From positions 21,364 through 85,363 of the forward strand of contig JARFPK010000004.1 of assembly GCA_029167045.1 (NCBI GenBank): DNA of 64,000 nucleotides. The letters are read 5' to 3'. Position 1 is the stretch's first letter. The number at the start of each line of letters is the position of its first letter. Origin of the DNA: Candidatus Methanocrinis natronophilus. Its GTDB lineage: Archaea; Halobacteriota; Methanosarcinia; Methanotrichales; Methanotrichaceae. Under the pieces are notes generated by a model. It was not told the origin of the DNA. It ran no database searches and saw only the letters and a list, made by a program, of their open reading frames with translations. A program made the position numbers and the translations under genes. Below, in pieces: positions 24,336 through 33,088 of this stretch.

Positions 24336-25634
24336 TCAAGGCCAGACGTAGATGTAGACGTAGTTGGACCAGTCGTTGCATTGGTAGACCAGGAGGTGCC
24401 AGCCCGGAGTGCTGCTCTTGAACCAGGTCGGATGCCACCCCGGCTTCTTGTAGCCGAAGCTCTTAATCTCCGGGGGGCAGTAGTAACCGGCCTGGCATGG
24501 GGGCCACTCGAAGGACCAGTACATCCCTGGCCGGTTGATCTTGGACCAGAGAGAAAGCCACTGGTTCTGCCTGGTGCTGGCCACAGTAGTCAGCCTACCC
24601 GGCTTTGTCTGGACGTAGTACTCATTGTACTTGGAGACGGACTTGGGTGTGTAGACGAGACCGAAGTCTGAGACCGTATCCACCCCGGGGCTGAAGCCTG
24701 GGGGCGATATGGCCCCGGGGCCGAAGCCTCCGAAACCTGAGGCCGCCAGGGAGTAACCACTGTAATCGGATATCCCGCTCCCCGATGCTATGCCGGTCGG
24801 TAGAGGAGCCGCCCACCCCTCATATCCTGAGGCGGAATAATCCGGGGCCGGAAGCCGCAGGTCTGTCGGCATGAGCCCCTCGGAGACCGGATCTGGGGGC
24901 GTCGGCGTTGCCATCCCGGACCCTGCCGTTAGGACCCCACCGGTCAATGACGATGAAGCTGGTCTGGTCTGGGGCGCCTCTATCTTTGGATACAATCCAG
25001 TCTTCCCAGGAAAGGATGACCCAGATTCCGGCCAGACGTAGATGTAGACGTAGTTGCTGGACTTGTCGCTGTGGAAACAGAGGACGTGCCAGCCAGGCTC
25101 GTCGCCCTTAAACCAGCCCTTTAGATAGCCGGGCCAGGTCCAGAAGTACCAGTTCACCGACGGCGCGAGCCTGTTGGGATACCACTCATAGACGAAGAAG
25201 TTGCCGGTGTAGGCGACCTTCGCCCAGAGGGGAAGATAACCTCCGCTGCTGCATCCCGCCACCGTCGTAACGCCGTCGCGGGTCTGGACGTAGAGCCTGT
25301 TCTGAGACTCGACGGATCCAGGCCAGTACCAGGAGCTTGGACCGGTCTGCGAAGCCCCCTGAACTGCAGCCAGCACAGACGGGGGTGGGGTCGCCTGAAC
25401 GAAGCTCAGCTTTTCATCAGGAGGAAAGCTGTACATATCAGGGGTTGCGAACTTCAGCTCCGTCGGTGAATACCCCTCCTCATAAGGCCCCCTCAGGCTC
25501 GGCGGCTCTATATGGTACGACCTGGCAAAGTCGGTATAACCCGACTGCCCGGATTGTTCAACCGTCCCCACCGCGCCGAAGGCCGTCGGCGCCAGCACCA
25601 GAAGCGCTATTGCAATATAAATCAAGCATTTCAT
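24336..25634 (-). CDS. Secreted protein with two aromatic-rich repeats
   Basis: 432 residues from the ATG at 25634, which follows GGAGGGGG; signal peptide KCLIYIAIALLVLAPTAFGA. Two homologous domains of about 100 residues (about residues 110-215 and 330-432) share YVQTRDGVTTVA/YVQTKPGRLTTVA, PLWAKV/SLWSKI, an unusually Trp/Tyr-rich centre, PGWHVLCF/PGWHLLVY and an identical SNYVYIYVWP end. A Gly/Pro/Ser-rich linker joins them. No membrane anchor. I do not recognise the domain; it looks like an exported, structural or carbohydrate-binding surface protein. Confidence 0.7.
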   Translation of the reverse strand: MKCLIYIAIALLVLAPTAFGAVGTVEQSGQSGYTDFARSYHIEPPSLRGPYEEGYSPTELKFATPDMYSFPPDEKLSFVQATPPPSVLAAVQGASQTGPSSWYWPGSVESQNRLYVQTRDGVTTVAGCSSGGYLPLWAKVAYTGNFFVYEWYPNRLAPSVNWYFWTWPGYLKGWFKGDEPGWHVLCFHSDKSSNYVYIYVWPESGSSFPGKTGLYPKIEAPQTRPASSSLTGGVLTAGSGMATPTPPDPVSEGLMPTDLRLPAPDYSASGYEGWAAPLPTGIASGSGISDYSGYSLAASGFGGFGPGAISPPGFSPGVDTVSDFGLVYTPKSVSKYNEYYVQTKPGRLTTVASTRQNQWLSLWSKINRPGMYWSFEWPPCQAGYYCPPEIKSFGYKKPGWHPTWFKSSTPGWHLLVYQCNDWSNYVYIYVWP

Positions 25635-26033
25635 GCTACCCCCTCCAACTCCCATCTCTTAGGATCAACTCATATATCAACCCATATATCGTCCTTATCT
25701 ATTTAATATTTTTCGACTCGATCTGGAGGAGGGCGCGCCAGCCATAAAAGGGGGCAGTCTTCTGAGATGATAATATATGATCAAATCTATTATATTGTAG
25801 GGGCTTTAATCACTTATGATCTTTGGCCGACTTGAAAATACTTAAGTATGGAAGATGCAAAACGTCGATACGGGAATCTTCTTCGATAAAGAAGCTCCCC
25901 ATTGAGGTTCGATAGTCTCCTCCCCGATCCCGGGTGAGGGTTGAAGGTATGGGGTTTTTCCGGGATTGGAGCTTTCGAGAGAGGGGAGGCATCCAAAGAG
26001 GACTTCGTGAAGGTCAATTTATAGGTGGTTGGA
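25635..26033. other. Intergenic region between secreted protein and fprA
   Basis: About 400 bases without a convincing gene. AT-rich elements near 25695-25710 (AATATTAAATA on the minus strand) can be the promoter of the secreted protein. A perfect 12-base palindrome ATACTTAAGTAT lies at 25838-25849, and an AT-rich stretch at 25770-25798. TTTATAGG precedes the fprA start closely. Confidence 0.45.
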
Positions 26034-27218
26034 ATGACGGTCAATAGAGAGATCGGGCCCGGCGTATTCTCCGTCGGGGTTATCGACTGGGACCGCAGGC
26101 TCTTCGACGAGCTGATACCGCTGCCGGACGGGACGAGCTACAACGCCTACATCGTTCGTGGCGACGAGAAGAACGCCCTCATAGATTCCGCCGACCCGCC
26201 TTTCGCGGAGGCGCTCCTGGAGAACCTGACGGAGCTCGGGATCGACCGGCTCGATTACGTGGTGGCTCACCACGCTGAGCAGGACCACTCCGGCTCGATC
26301 CCGGCGGTCCTCGAACGGTTCCCTGGGGCGAAGGTCGTCTGCACCCCCCGCTGCCGGGAGCTCCTATCCATCCTCCTCGATATACCAGAAGAGAGGTTTA
26401 TGACCGTCGAGGAGAGGTCGACCCTCTCCCTAGGCGGCAAAACCCTGGAGTTCCTCTACACCCCCTGGGTCCACTGGCCCGAGACGATGGTAACCTACCT
26501 CCGGGAGGAGAAGATCCTCTTTTCCTGCGACTTCTTCGGCTCCCACTACGCCACAAGCGACCTCTTCGCCGACCCGAAGATAATCTACGAGCCTGCCAAG
26601 AGGTACTACGCCGAGATCATGATGCCCTTCCGGGCGATCATAAGAAAGAACCTGGAGGTCGTCGACTCCTTGGAGATAAAGATGATAGCCCCCAGCCACG
26701 GCCCCCTCCACGACGACCCCTCCTTCATCCTCGAGGCCTACAGGGACTGGTCTTCCGAGGAGGTCAAGAACGAGGTGGTGATCCCCTTCGTCTCGATGCA
26801 CGGGAGCACCCGGCTTATGGTCGATCACCTGACCGACGGCCTCATCGCCCGGGGGATCGGGGTGAGGAGGTTTGACATCGCCGTATCCGACGTCGGCAAG
26901 ATCGCCGAGGCCCTCGTCGACGCCGCGACCCTCGTCCTGGGGACGAGCACCGTCTTGGGGGGGCCCCACCCCAACGCTGCCCACGTCGCCTTCCTCGCCA
27001 ACGCCCTGCGGCCGAAGACGAGGTTCGCCTCGATCATCGGCTCTTACGGCTGGGGCGGCAAGACGGTGAAGGCGATCCAGGAGGCTATACCCCTCCTGAA
27101 GGTGGAGGTGATGGAGCCGGTCCTGGCGAAGGGTCTTCCGACGGCGCAGGATTATAAGGCCCTCGACCGCCTCGCCGACGAGATCCTGAAGAGGCACCAG
27201 GAGCTCGGGATCGCCTGA
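26034..27218 (+). CDS. fprA: FprA-type flavodiiron protein (F420H2 oxidase)
   Basis: 394 residues from the ATG at 26034 (an in-frame GTG lies at 26025). N-terminal metallo-beta-lactamase-like diiron domain with the ligand motif HHAEQDHSG (about residues 79-87), an acidic/His site around FSCDFFGSHYA, and SHGPLH (about 224). C-terminal flavodoxin domain starts IPFVSMHGSTRLM, with GTSTVLGGPHP and SYGWGGKT. It reduces O2 to water with F420H2 in methanogens, an oxygen-defence role. Followed after 20 bases by a PanE-like gene. Confidence 0.93.
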   Translation: MTVNREIGPGVFSVGVIDWDRRLFDELIPLPDGTSYNAYIVRGDEKNALIDSADPPFAEALLENLTELGIDRLDYVVAHHAEQDHSGSIPAVLERFPGAKVVCTPRCRELLSILLDIPEERFMTVEERSTLSLGGKTLEFLYTPWVHWPETMVTYLREEKILFSCDFFGSHYATSDLFADPKIIYEPAKRYYAEIMMPFRAIIRKNLEVVDSLEIKMIAPSHGPLHDDPSFILEAYRDWSSEEVKNEVVIPFVSMHGSTRLMVDHLTDGLIARGIGVRRFDIAVSDVGKIAEALVDAATLVLGTSTVLGGPHPNAAHVAFLANALRPKTRFASIIGSYGWGGKTVKAIQEAIPLLKVEVMEPVLAKGLPTAQDYKALDRLADEILKRHQELGIA

Positions 27219-27238
27219 AGGAGGAAAGAGGCCAGCCG

Positions 27239-28261
27239 ATGACGAAGGTCCTCATCATCGGGGCGGGGGCGATCGGCTCCTTCTTCGGCTACCTCCTCTC
27301 GGAGCGGGAATCGAAGGATGGGGCCGGATCGGCGGCGGAAGAGGGGACAGGGGCGGATAGGTCGGAGGCAGGCCCTCGCCCCGCCGTCGAGGAGGTCGCC
27401 CTCCTGGGAAGGCCCGGTCACATCGAGGCGATCAGGGAGCGGAGCCTGGAGGTCACCCTCGCCGAAAAAGATAGACCCCTCTCGATCCGGTTCAGATACG
27501 CCTTCGCGGGCCTCGGCGAATTCGCGCATTCAGATTTCGCCCCCGAGGTCGTCATCGTCACCGTCAAGACCTATTCTCTCCCTGCCGTGGCGAAGGAGAT
27601 CCGGGGATCCGGCCTCCTGGCGGGGAGGCTCTCGGACTCCCGGTTCATCCTCCTGATGAACGGGATGGGAAACCGGGAGAGGTTTGACCTGCCCGCAGCT
27701 AGGGTCTACGAAGGGATCACCTCATCAGGCGTCGTCTTCGTCGGGGACGGAAAGATCGAGCTGAAAGGGCGGGGAAAGACCGTCTTCGAGGTCGGGATCG
27801 GCGAGGATCTGGAGCGGTTCATCGGGGCCCGGCTTGCTGAGAAGGGCTTTGATGCCGAGTTCGCCGAGGACTTCCGGCGCCAGCAGTGGATGAAGCTCTT
27901 AGCCAACGCCGTCATAAACCCCATCACGGCCCTCACCCGGGAGAAGAACGGGATCGTCCTCTCCCCCCATCTCGCCCCGGCCGTCGAGCTGATTGTCCAA
28001 GAATGCGTCGCCGTCGCCGAAAAGGAGGGGGAGAGCTTCGATGAGCTGGAGGTAACAGAGTTCGTCCGGGCCGTCGCTGAGAGCACGGCCGCCAACACCT
28101 CCAGCATGCTCCAGGACGTGCTCCGGGGAAGGGAGACGGAGATCGACGCGATAAACGGGTTTGTGATCGATCGGGCGAGGAGGCATGGGGTGGAGGCGGC
28201 GGCCAATGAGGTGCTGTGGGGGATGGTGAAGGCGGCGGAGAGGCGATATAATGGGGTCTGA
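27239..28261 (+). CDS. Ketopantoate reductase family protein
   Basis: 340 residues; Rossmann start TKVLIIGAGAIGSFFGYLL, an insertion of about 30 acidic residues after it, then VIVTVKTYSLPAVA, LMNGMGNRERF, RQQWMKLLANAVINPITALT with the conserved Lys and Asn, and a C-terminal helical domain ending with SSMLQDVLRGRETEIDAINGF. PanE/ApbA family; would make pantoate for CoA, although archaea also use other routes. Ribosome site AAGGAGGAAAG precedes the ATG. Same direction as fprA and probably co-transcribed. Confidence 0.85.
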   Translation: MTKVLIIGAGAIGSFFGYLLSERESKDGAGSAAEEGTGADRSEAGPRPAVEEVALLGRPGHIEAIRERSLEVTLAEKDRPLSIRFRYAFAGLGEFAHSDFAPEVVIVTVKTYSLPAVAKEIRGSGLLAGRLSDSRFILLMNGMGNRERFDLPAARVYEGITSSGVVFVGDGKIELKGRGKTVFEVGIGEDLERFIGARLAEKGFDAEFAEDFRRQQWMKLLANAVINPITALTREKNGIVLSPHLAPAVELIVQECVAVAEKEGESFDELEVTEFVRAVAESTAANTSSMLQDVLRGRETEIDAINGFVIDRARRHGVEAAANEVLWGMVKAAERRYNGV

Positions 28262-28377
28262 TCGAGTTCGAGCATAAACGAAGCTAGAGATTGGCGAAGT
28301 GCTCAGTTTAGCCAAACATCTCGATATGGTGATGCAAACTCATATCAGGTCGGATCTCGTAAGATCTCTCTAGATAA

Positions 28378-28836
28378 ATGGGAGGATCTTTCTTGGACAA
28401 GGTCGAAGAGAAGAGCTGCATCTTCTGCGAGATCGTCGCCGGCAGAGCAAAAGCCCACAGGATCTATGAGGACGACCTAACCCTAGCGATCCTGGACATA
28501 AACCCCTTCTCGGAGGGGCACACCCTCGTCATCCCCAAGAGGCACGTCCCCTGGTGGCACGAACTCAACGAGGAGGAGGTGGAGAGCCTCTTTAGGGTGG
28601 CTAGGGCGGTATCTCAGAAGCTGATGAAGGCCTACAGCCCCGACTTCGTCGCGATATACGCCCGGGGCCGGAGGATCCCCCACACCCACATCTTCGTCGT
28701 CCCGACCTATCGCGGCGACGTCCTCGACAGGTTCTTCAACGCCCTGGAGGGGTTCCAGGAGGGGGCGGCGGATCTGGCGAAGCTCGCAGAGGAGGCGAAG
28801 CTGGCGGAGGCAGCGGACCGGCTGAAGGGAGCGTGA
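28378..28836 (+). CDS. HIT family protein
   Basis: 152 residues. N-terminal CIFCEIVAGRAKAHRIYEDD is standard for the HIT/HINT family, with FSEGHTLVIPKRH and the catalytic triad region IPHTHIFVVP. The usual H-x-H-x-H motif has Phe at the third His; the middle, catalytic His is kept. Likely nucleoside phosphoramidase or hydrolase. ATG at 28378 is annotated, but TTG at 28393, preceded by GGGAGG at 28380, is an attractive alternative start. C-terminal 30 residues are a charged helix. Confidence 0.88.
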   Translation: MGGSFLDKVEEKSCIFCEIVAGRAKAHRIYEDDLTLAILDINPFSEGHTLVIPKRHVPWWHELNEEEVESLFRVARAVSQKLMKAYSPDFVAIYARGRRIPHTHIFVVPTYRGDVLDRFFNALEGFQEGAADLAKLAEEAKLAEAADRLKGA

Positions 28837-28852
28837 GGGGTGGAGTTATCGG

Positions 28853-29239
28853 TTACATATCTTCAGCCTTCGGCCCGCCGGCGCCGGAGGAGCCCCTCAA
28901 CTCCTCCGATATCCAGGCGAGGTAGCGGTCGTCGCCTCCAATTATGGGAAGGATGATGATCTCGGGGAGGTCGTAGGGGTGGACGGCCCGGATCCTGGAG
29001 GAGAGCTCCTCCGCCTTCTGCCGTTCCGTCTTTATGATGAGGAGGTCTTCTGCCTCCTGGTTGACCTCCCCCTCCCACCAGAAGGTGGACCTCACCTGGG
29101 ATATGTTGACGCAGGCCGCGAGCCTCTCCTCCACGATCAGCCTCGCCAACCTTCCGGAGTGGTCCGACGGTGCCGTGGATAAGACGACCACATAATCAGA
29201 GAGATGGTCACAGACAAAGTCGCAGTTCAATGATGGCAC
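28853..29239 (-). CDS. cutA: CutA1 divalent cation tolerance protein
   Basis: 128 residues: VVVLSTAPSDHSGRLARLIVEERLAACVNI, then STFWWEGEVNQEAEDLLIIKT, HPYDLPEIIILPI and RYLAWI. Small trimeric PII-like fold of unclear role, linked to copper tolerance. The GTG start at 29239 overlaps the end of the upstream gene; no better start is available before the conserved YVVVLST. Confidence 0.92.
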   Translation of the reverse strand: MPSLNCDFVCDHLSDYVVVLSTAPSDHSGRLARLIVEERLAACVNISQVRSTFWWEGEVNQEAEDLLIIKTERQKAEELSSRIRAVHPYDLPEIIILPIIGGDDRYLAWISEELRGSSGAGGPKAEDM

Positions 29240-29574
29240 TCTCCCGCCCCCTCATAGTGCTCCCTCACCTTCTCACCTACATCCTCTGAGACCCTCTCCC
29301 GGAGGAGCCGGAAGAGGATCTCGGCGTGCTCCGGCTGGATGCACCCGAGGCTCTCCGATCCCTCGAGGATCACCTCCGCCAAGTAGCGCAGCTCGAAGAT
29401 GTCGAGCCTCTTCAGCCTATCCTCAAAGTCCTCTTCGTCTTGGGCGAAGTGGTTTGATACGGGAGGGAGGATGGACTGAAAGTACAGGCCCGAGCCGGAG
29501 CAGGTCGTATCAGCGCACTCCGGCGCTAACTTCTTCAATATCTCGATATCTCTATCTGATAGGGTCCTGGCCAT
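29227..29574 (-). CDS. Hypothetical methanogen protein
   Basis: 115 residues, helical, with Cys pairs at C-ADTT-C near residue 20, one Cys at 78 (SLGCIQPEH) and an ECHH C-terminus that could bind metal. Overlaps the cutA start, so the two are probably one operon. Family not recognised. The ATG at 29574 is near an AT-rich TCATATATGG. Confidence 0.6.
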   Translation of the reverse strand: MARTLSDRDIEILKKLAPECADTTCSGSGLYFQSILPPVSNHFAQDEEDFEDRLKRLDIFELRYLAEVILEGSESLGCIQPEHAEILFRLLRERVSEDVGEKVREHYEGAGECHH

Positions 29575-29620
29575 ATATGATCAAACTCCTGGACATTGAT
29601 CCGATCGAAAGCGTCAAAAT

Positions 29621-30088
29621 TCATTCCGGGACAGCCTCCCTGACGAGGAGGAGGCCGTCCTCGGTGACGGCGACGGCGAGGTTGCGGACTATTACCCTCT
29701 TATTGAGCGCCTCCGGGGCCTTGCTCTTGATCTGGACTATTATGTCTACAGAGCCTATCCCAAGCTTCGTCCCGGATCTGTCCGCCTCGGAGAAGAGGAG
29801 GGCCGGAACCTCGAAGATGTCGGTTCCCGCCGGGATATCGATGGAGACGGGAGCCTGGATCATCGTCCAGTCCCTCAGGGTCGCCTTCGCGCGGGATACG
29901 TTCTGCTGCGCCCTCTTCTCCAGGATGCTGACGTTCGACCGGGTCGTCCCCAGGATCTCCGCCACCTCCTGCTGGGAGAGCCCCTTCTTCCGCAGCCTCA
30001 GAACCGCAGCCTGCCTCTCGGTGAGGAGGCTATCCCGCCCCCCGGATCTTTCGTCGGTTCCGCAGTCCTCCTCAGCCCTTCTGGTCAT
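29621..30088 (-). CDS. Tfx family DNA-binding regulator
   Basis: 155 residues from the ATG at 30088, which follows AAGGTGG. N-terminal HTH: LLTERQAAVLRLRKKGLSQQEVAEILGTTRSNVSILEKRAQ (residues about 22-62). The C-terminal effector-like domain carries IDIPAGTDIFEVPALLF. This is the pattern of Tfx, which in Methanothermobacter binds the fmdECB promoter of the molybdenum formylmethanofuran dehydrogenase. Together with moaD/moaE and tupABC in this window it points to Mo/W regulation, though target sites are not visible here. Confidence 0.85.
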   Translation of the reverse strand: MTRRAEEDCGTDERSGGRDSLLTERQAAVLRLRKKGLSQQEVAEILGTTRSNVSILEKRAQQNVSRAKATLRDWTMIQAPVSIDIPAGTDIFEVPALLFSEADRSGTKLGIGSVDIIVQIKSKAPEALNKRVIVRNLAVAVTEDGLLLVREAVPE

Positions 30089-30159
30089 CGACGCCACCTT
30101 ATGAAGGTTGATAGGGAGCTATGAGGCGATAAAGATGGCGAACCCTATCCACGCCATCT

Positions 30160-31407
30160 CTAGATCCGCCCTCCCGATATCCTCGAAAGGAATCCTCTCA
30201 TCCTCCGGCCGCAGCGGCGGAGACCCTCGAAGGATAAGAAGCTGGCTCCAGGCGGCGGAGCCCGCCCGCCGGGTCCTGCCACAACCCCCGCCTCATCTTC
30301 CATCATCGATAGGCGGGTCCTGTAGGCGGCGAGGACGAAGCCGTAGAGGGCGGGGCCGACGATCACCCCCATCACCCCGATGACGAATATCGGTGCCGCG
30401 AAGGCGAGGAGGGTGACGGCGGGATGGATCGCCGCCCCTGCCCTGGCGAGGGCCGGACGCATGATGTTCTCGGGGAATATGTTCAAGAAGGCGGTCCCGA
30501 GGATCAGAAGGGCCGCCACCTTGAGATATTCCCCTACCAAGAGGTAGTATAAGGCCATAGGGACGTAGACGGCGCTGGTTCCTATGAGGGGGATGAGGGC
30601 GAAGACGGCGGTGACCATCCCCCAGAGGAAGGGGTAAGGGACGCCGACGATGAGGTAGACGAAGGCGGCGATAAGACCCGTCAGGAGGCTGTTTATGAGG
30701 TAGACGTTGAAGAGGCTGTTGTAGATGGAATTCAACTCGCCGAGGAAACGTCGGACCAGCGCCCTCTCGGGGAGGAGTCGCAGAAACTTCTCGATAGATC
30801 CTGCCCCGTCGACGAGGAGGTAGTAGGTGAGGAGGATGGCTACGCCGAACTGGGCCATCAGGATGGGAAGGTTCCCGGCGATCCAGTCTGCAAGGCCGGT
30901 GACTATATTCTTGATCCTGGGCAAGACCTCCGGGACGAGCCAGGCTGCCGGAGCTGCGAGGACCGGAGCTAATTGATCTTCGGCGAGGGCGATGAGACCC
31001 CCGAGGTGGGGGGCTATGAACGCCGGGGCTCTATCCTCCGCAAGGGCAGCCGTCCATTCGAAGATGTTCCCGGCGGTCTTCTCCGCCAGCCTGCTGGCGG
31101 TCTCATCCCATGAATCCTGGGAGGCGTATAGGAAGGAGACCTCCGTCGCCAGGGCGTTGATGACGCTCAGGACGAAGACGAGGAATATGAGAAAGACTAT
31201 GGATATGGATAGGAGGGCGGATATCCGCTTTCTCTTGGTCAGATTCAATAGGCGGAGATAGAAGGGGTAGAGGATGTAGGCGAGAAAGAAGCTCAAGAGT
31301 ACCGTCGTTATGAAGTTTTGGGTTATATATACGACCCCTGCCACCGCAGCGACCAGGATCGCGGCAGAGATCCATAGAAACCGGCTCTTTGGGTCCATGC
31401 TCTGCAT
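30160..31407 (-). CDS. AI-2E family transporter (UPF0118)
   Basis: About 415 residues if started at the ATG at 31407, 24-27 bases after a TATA box (TCTATATATC, about 31421-31430), which makes it leaderless; the frame is open to 31533. About eight membrane segments with an extracytoplasmic loop (about residues 90-190) and the signature PYPFLWGMVTAVFALIPLIGTSAVYVPMALYYLL. Family members export small molecules or act as Na+/H+ antiporters; substrate unknown. Confidence 0.87.
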   Translation of the reverse strand: MQSMDPKSRFLWISAAILVAAVAGVVYITQNFITTVLLSFFLAYILYPFYLRLLNLTKRKRISALLSISIVFLIFLVFVLSVINALATEVSFLYASQDSWDETASRLAEKTAGNIFEWTAALAEDRAPAFIAPHLGGLIALAEDQLAPVLAAPAAWLVPEVLPRIKNIVTGLADWIAGNLPILMAQFGVAILLTYYLLVDGAGSIEKFLRLLPERALVRRFLGELNSIYNSLFNVYLINSLLTGLIAAFVYLIVGVPYPFLWGMVTAVFALIPLIGTSAVYVPMALYYLLVGEYLKVAALLILGTAFLNIFPENIMRPALARAGAAIHPAVTLLAFAAPIFVIGVMGVIVGPALYGFVLAAYRTRLSMMEDEAGVVAGPGGRAPPPGASFLSFEGLRRCGRRMRGFLSRISGGRI

Positions 31408-31529
31408 TAATTGTTGGACTGTCGATATATAGACCTTTCTAGACCTTTCCGCATCTTCGCCAGCAAGCGGCTCCATAGCCCAGCCATCCCAGCCGCCGCC
31501 GATCGTTGGCCAATAGCCCCGGCCGATCC

Positions 31530-32241
31530 TCACCGCAGCTCGAAGGTCGTCAACCCGAAGATCTTACCGAGGGGCAGCCCCGGATCGCCCCCGGTGTACA
31601 TCCGGGCGGTCTCTCAGGTCTCGGCCATCCCGTGCCGGGCTGGGAGGCTCAGGGCCGAAGAGTTCGGCTCCGGGACGTCGAGGTAGATGGGGGAACACCG
31701 ATCCGCCCGACCGGCCAGGGCGGAAAATAGGGATTCTGCGACCCCTCCGTCCTCTGCGAATAGTGGGCCTATCTTGAAGCCGGTCCGGCACCGCCTCAGG
31801 AGGCCGTACCCCTCGATCTCACCATCGCCGATAAAAGCGAAGCCTGAGGAGCACTCCCGGGCGATACAGCTCTTTAGGAACCTGCCTCTCTCGGCAGGGA
31901 AGTGGCGCGTATCGTAGCTGAGAAGATCCTCGAAGGGGAGTTCGGCGAGCTCCACCACGCCGCGATCGGACCTATCGTCGCCCGTCCCCGTCCCCTGAAA
32001 CCGGATCGACCGGTGGATGAGCCGAAATCCGGACTCCTTGTACTTCTCCTGCTCCTCGACGACCCCATCGAGCCCCACATTCCTACCGCGGAGATGGTCC
32101 ATCCCCTCCTGCCAGAGCCTCATCCCAAAACCCTGGCCTCGATACTCTCTCCTCCGTCGCCCAGTCGGCGGCCAGCTCCCCTTCGTCCCGGCCCATCCTC
32201 CGGATGGTATAACCATCGCTTATAATCTCCCGTTGTCTCAT
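31530..32241 (-). pseudogene. GNAT acetyltransferase, broken
   Basis: Three pieces of one GNAT protein lie in different frames. An intact start (ATG 32241) gives RQREIISDGYTIRRM ... GELAADWATEE, then homology jumps into another frame at REYRGQGFGMRLW (acetyl-CoA loop) through GLDGVVEEQEKYKESGFRLIHR. About 50 residues of the central fold are missing. Near the end a TGA at about 31614 interrupts MAET / ETARMYTGGDPGLPLGKIFG before the real terminus at 31530. Deletion, frameshift and nonsense mutation show a dead gene. An 11-bp tandem repeat begins immediately upstream. Confidence 0.78.
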
Positions 32242-32243
32242 CA

Positions 32244-32331
32244 AAATGGATCATAAATGGATCATAAATGGATCATAAATGGATCATAAATGGATCATAA
32301 ATGGATCATAAATGGATCATAAATGGATCAT
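32244..32331 (+). repeat. Tandem repeat, 8 perfect copies of an 11-mer
   Basis: AAATGGATCAT repeated eight times without a mismatch (88 bp), followed by degenerate GGATCATAAAGGATCAT to about 32360. The unit is close to one helical turn, so any bound protein would line up on one face. It lies between the end of tupC and the start of the broken GNAT gene. Confidence 0.95.
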
Positions 32332-32356
32332 ATTTATAGTCAGGGATCATAAAGGA

Positions 32357-33088
32357 TCATCCATGGAGGGGCCTTTGCCTCCTGCGGACGAACCTCGCCA
32401 CCTCTTCGGATACGGGTCTATCGAAGATCTCTTCTACAGTCCCCATCCCCGCCACCTCCCCCCCCATCAGGACGGCGACCCTGTCAGCGAGCTCCCTCGC
32501 CTGGTCGAGGTCGTGGGTAGCCATCACCACCGTAATCCCTCCATCCCTGACCCTGCTTATTAGGTCCTCTATCGCCTCCGCCGTCCTGGGGTCGAGGTTG
32601 GCCGTGGCCTCGTCCAGGAGGAGGAGATCGGGTTCGGTGACCAGGGCCCTCGCCAGGGCAACCCTCTGGGCCTCCCCGCCGGAGAGGCTGGAGGGCCTTC
32701 GGTTCTCGTATCCTGAGAGGCCTACCTCCCGGAGGGCGCCTGCGACCTTCCCTGCGATCTCGTTCATGGAGATCCCCCTCACCCGCAGGCCGTAAGAGAC
32801 GTTCTTCTCGACGGTGGTGTTGAAGAGGGAGGGCTTCTGGAAGACCATCGCCATCCTCCTTCTCGCGAGAAACCTGGCCCTCTCCCCAGCCGATACGTCG
32901 GCGCCGTCGAATAGGACCCACCCTCCGCTGGGGGGGTCGAGGAGGTTGAGGATCCGAAGGAGGGTCGTCTTTCCCGACCCCGTGGGGCCGATGATGGCGA
33001 GGGCCTCCCCCGCCTTCGCCTCCAGAGATACTCCCTTCAGAACCACCCTTCCTCCCCGGATCGCCCGTACCTCCCTCGCCTCGATCAT
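32357..33088 (-). CDS. tupC: Tungstate ABC transporter ATP-binding protein
   Basis: 243 residues from the ATG at 33088 (GGAGGTG before it; overlaps the tupB stop). Walker A IIGPTGSGKTTLLR, Q-loop MVFQKPSLF, signature SSLSGGEAQRVALARAL, Walker B LLLDEATANLD, H-loop ATHD. Works with TupB and TupA in the same operon. No C-terminal TOBE/regulatory domain, the short form typical of Tup systems. Confidence 0.93.
   Translation of the reverse strand: MIEAREVRAIRGGRVVLKGVSLEAKAGEALAIIGPTGSGKTTLLRILNLLDPPSGGWVLFDGADVSAGERARFLARRRMAMVFQKPSLFNTTVEKNVSYGLRVRGISMNEIAGKVAGALREVGLSGYENRRPSSLSGGEAQRVALARALVTEPDLLLLDEATANLDPRTAEAIEDLISRVRDGGITVVMATHDLDQARELADRVAVLMGGEVAGMGTVEEIFDRPVSEEVARFVRRRQRPLHG

Noticed and set aside
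32244..32331. CRISPR-like array
   Set aside because: The repeats are 11 bp with no spacers, and no cas genes are near.
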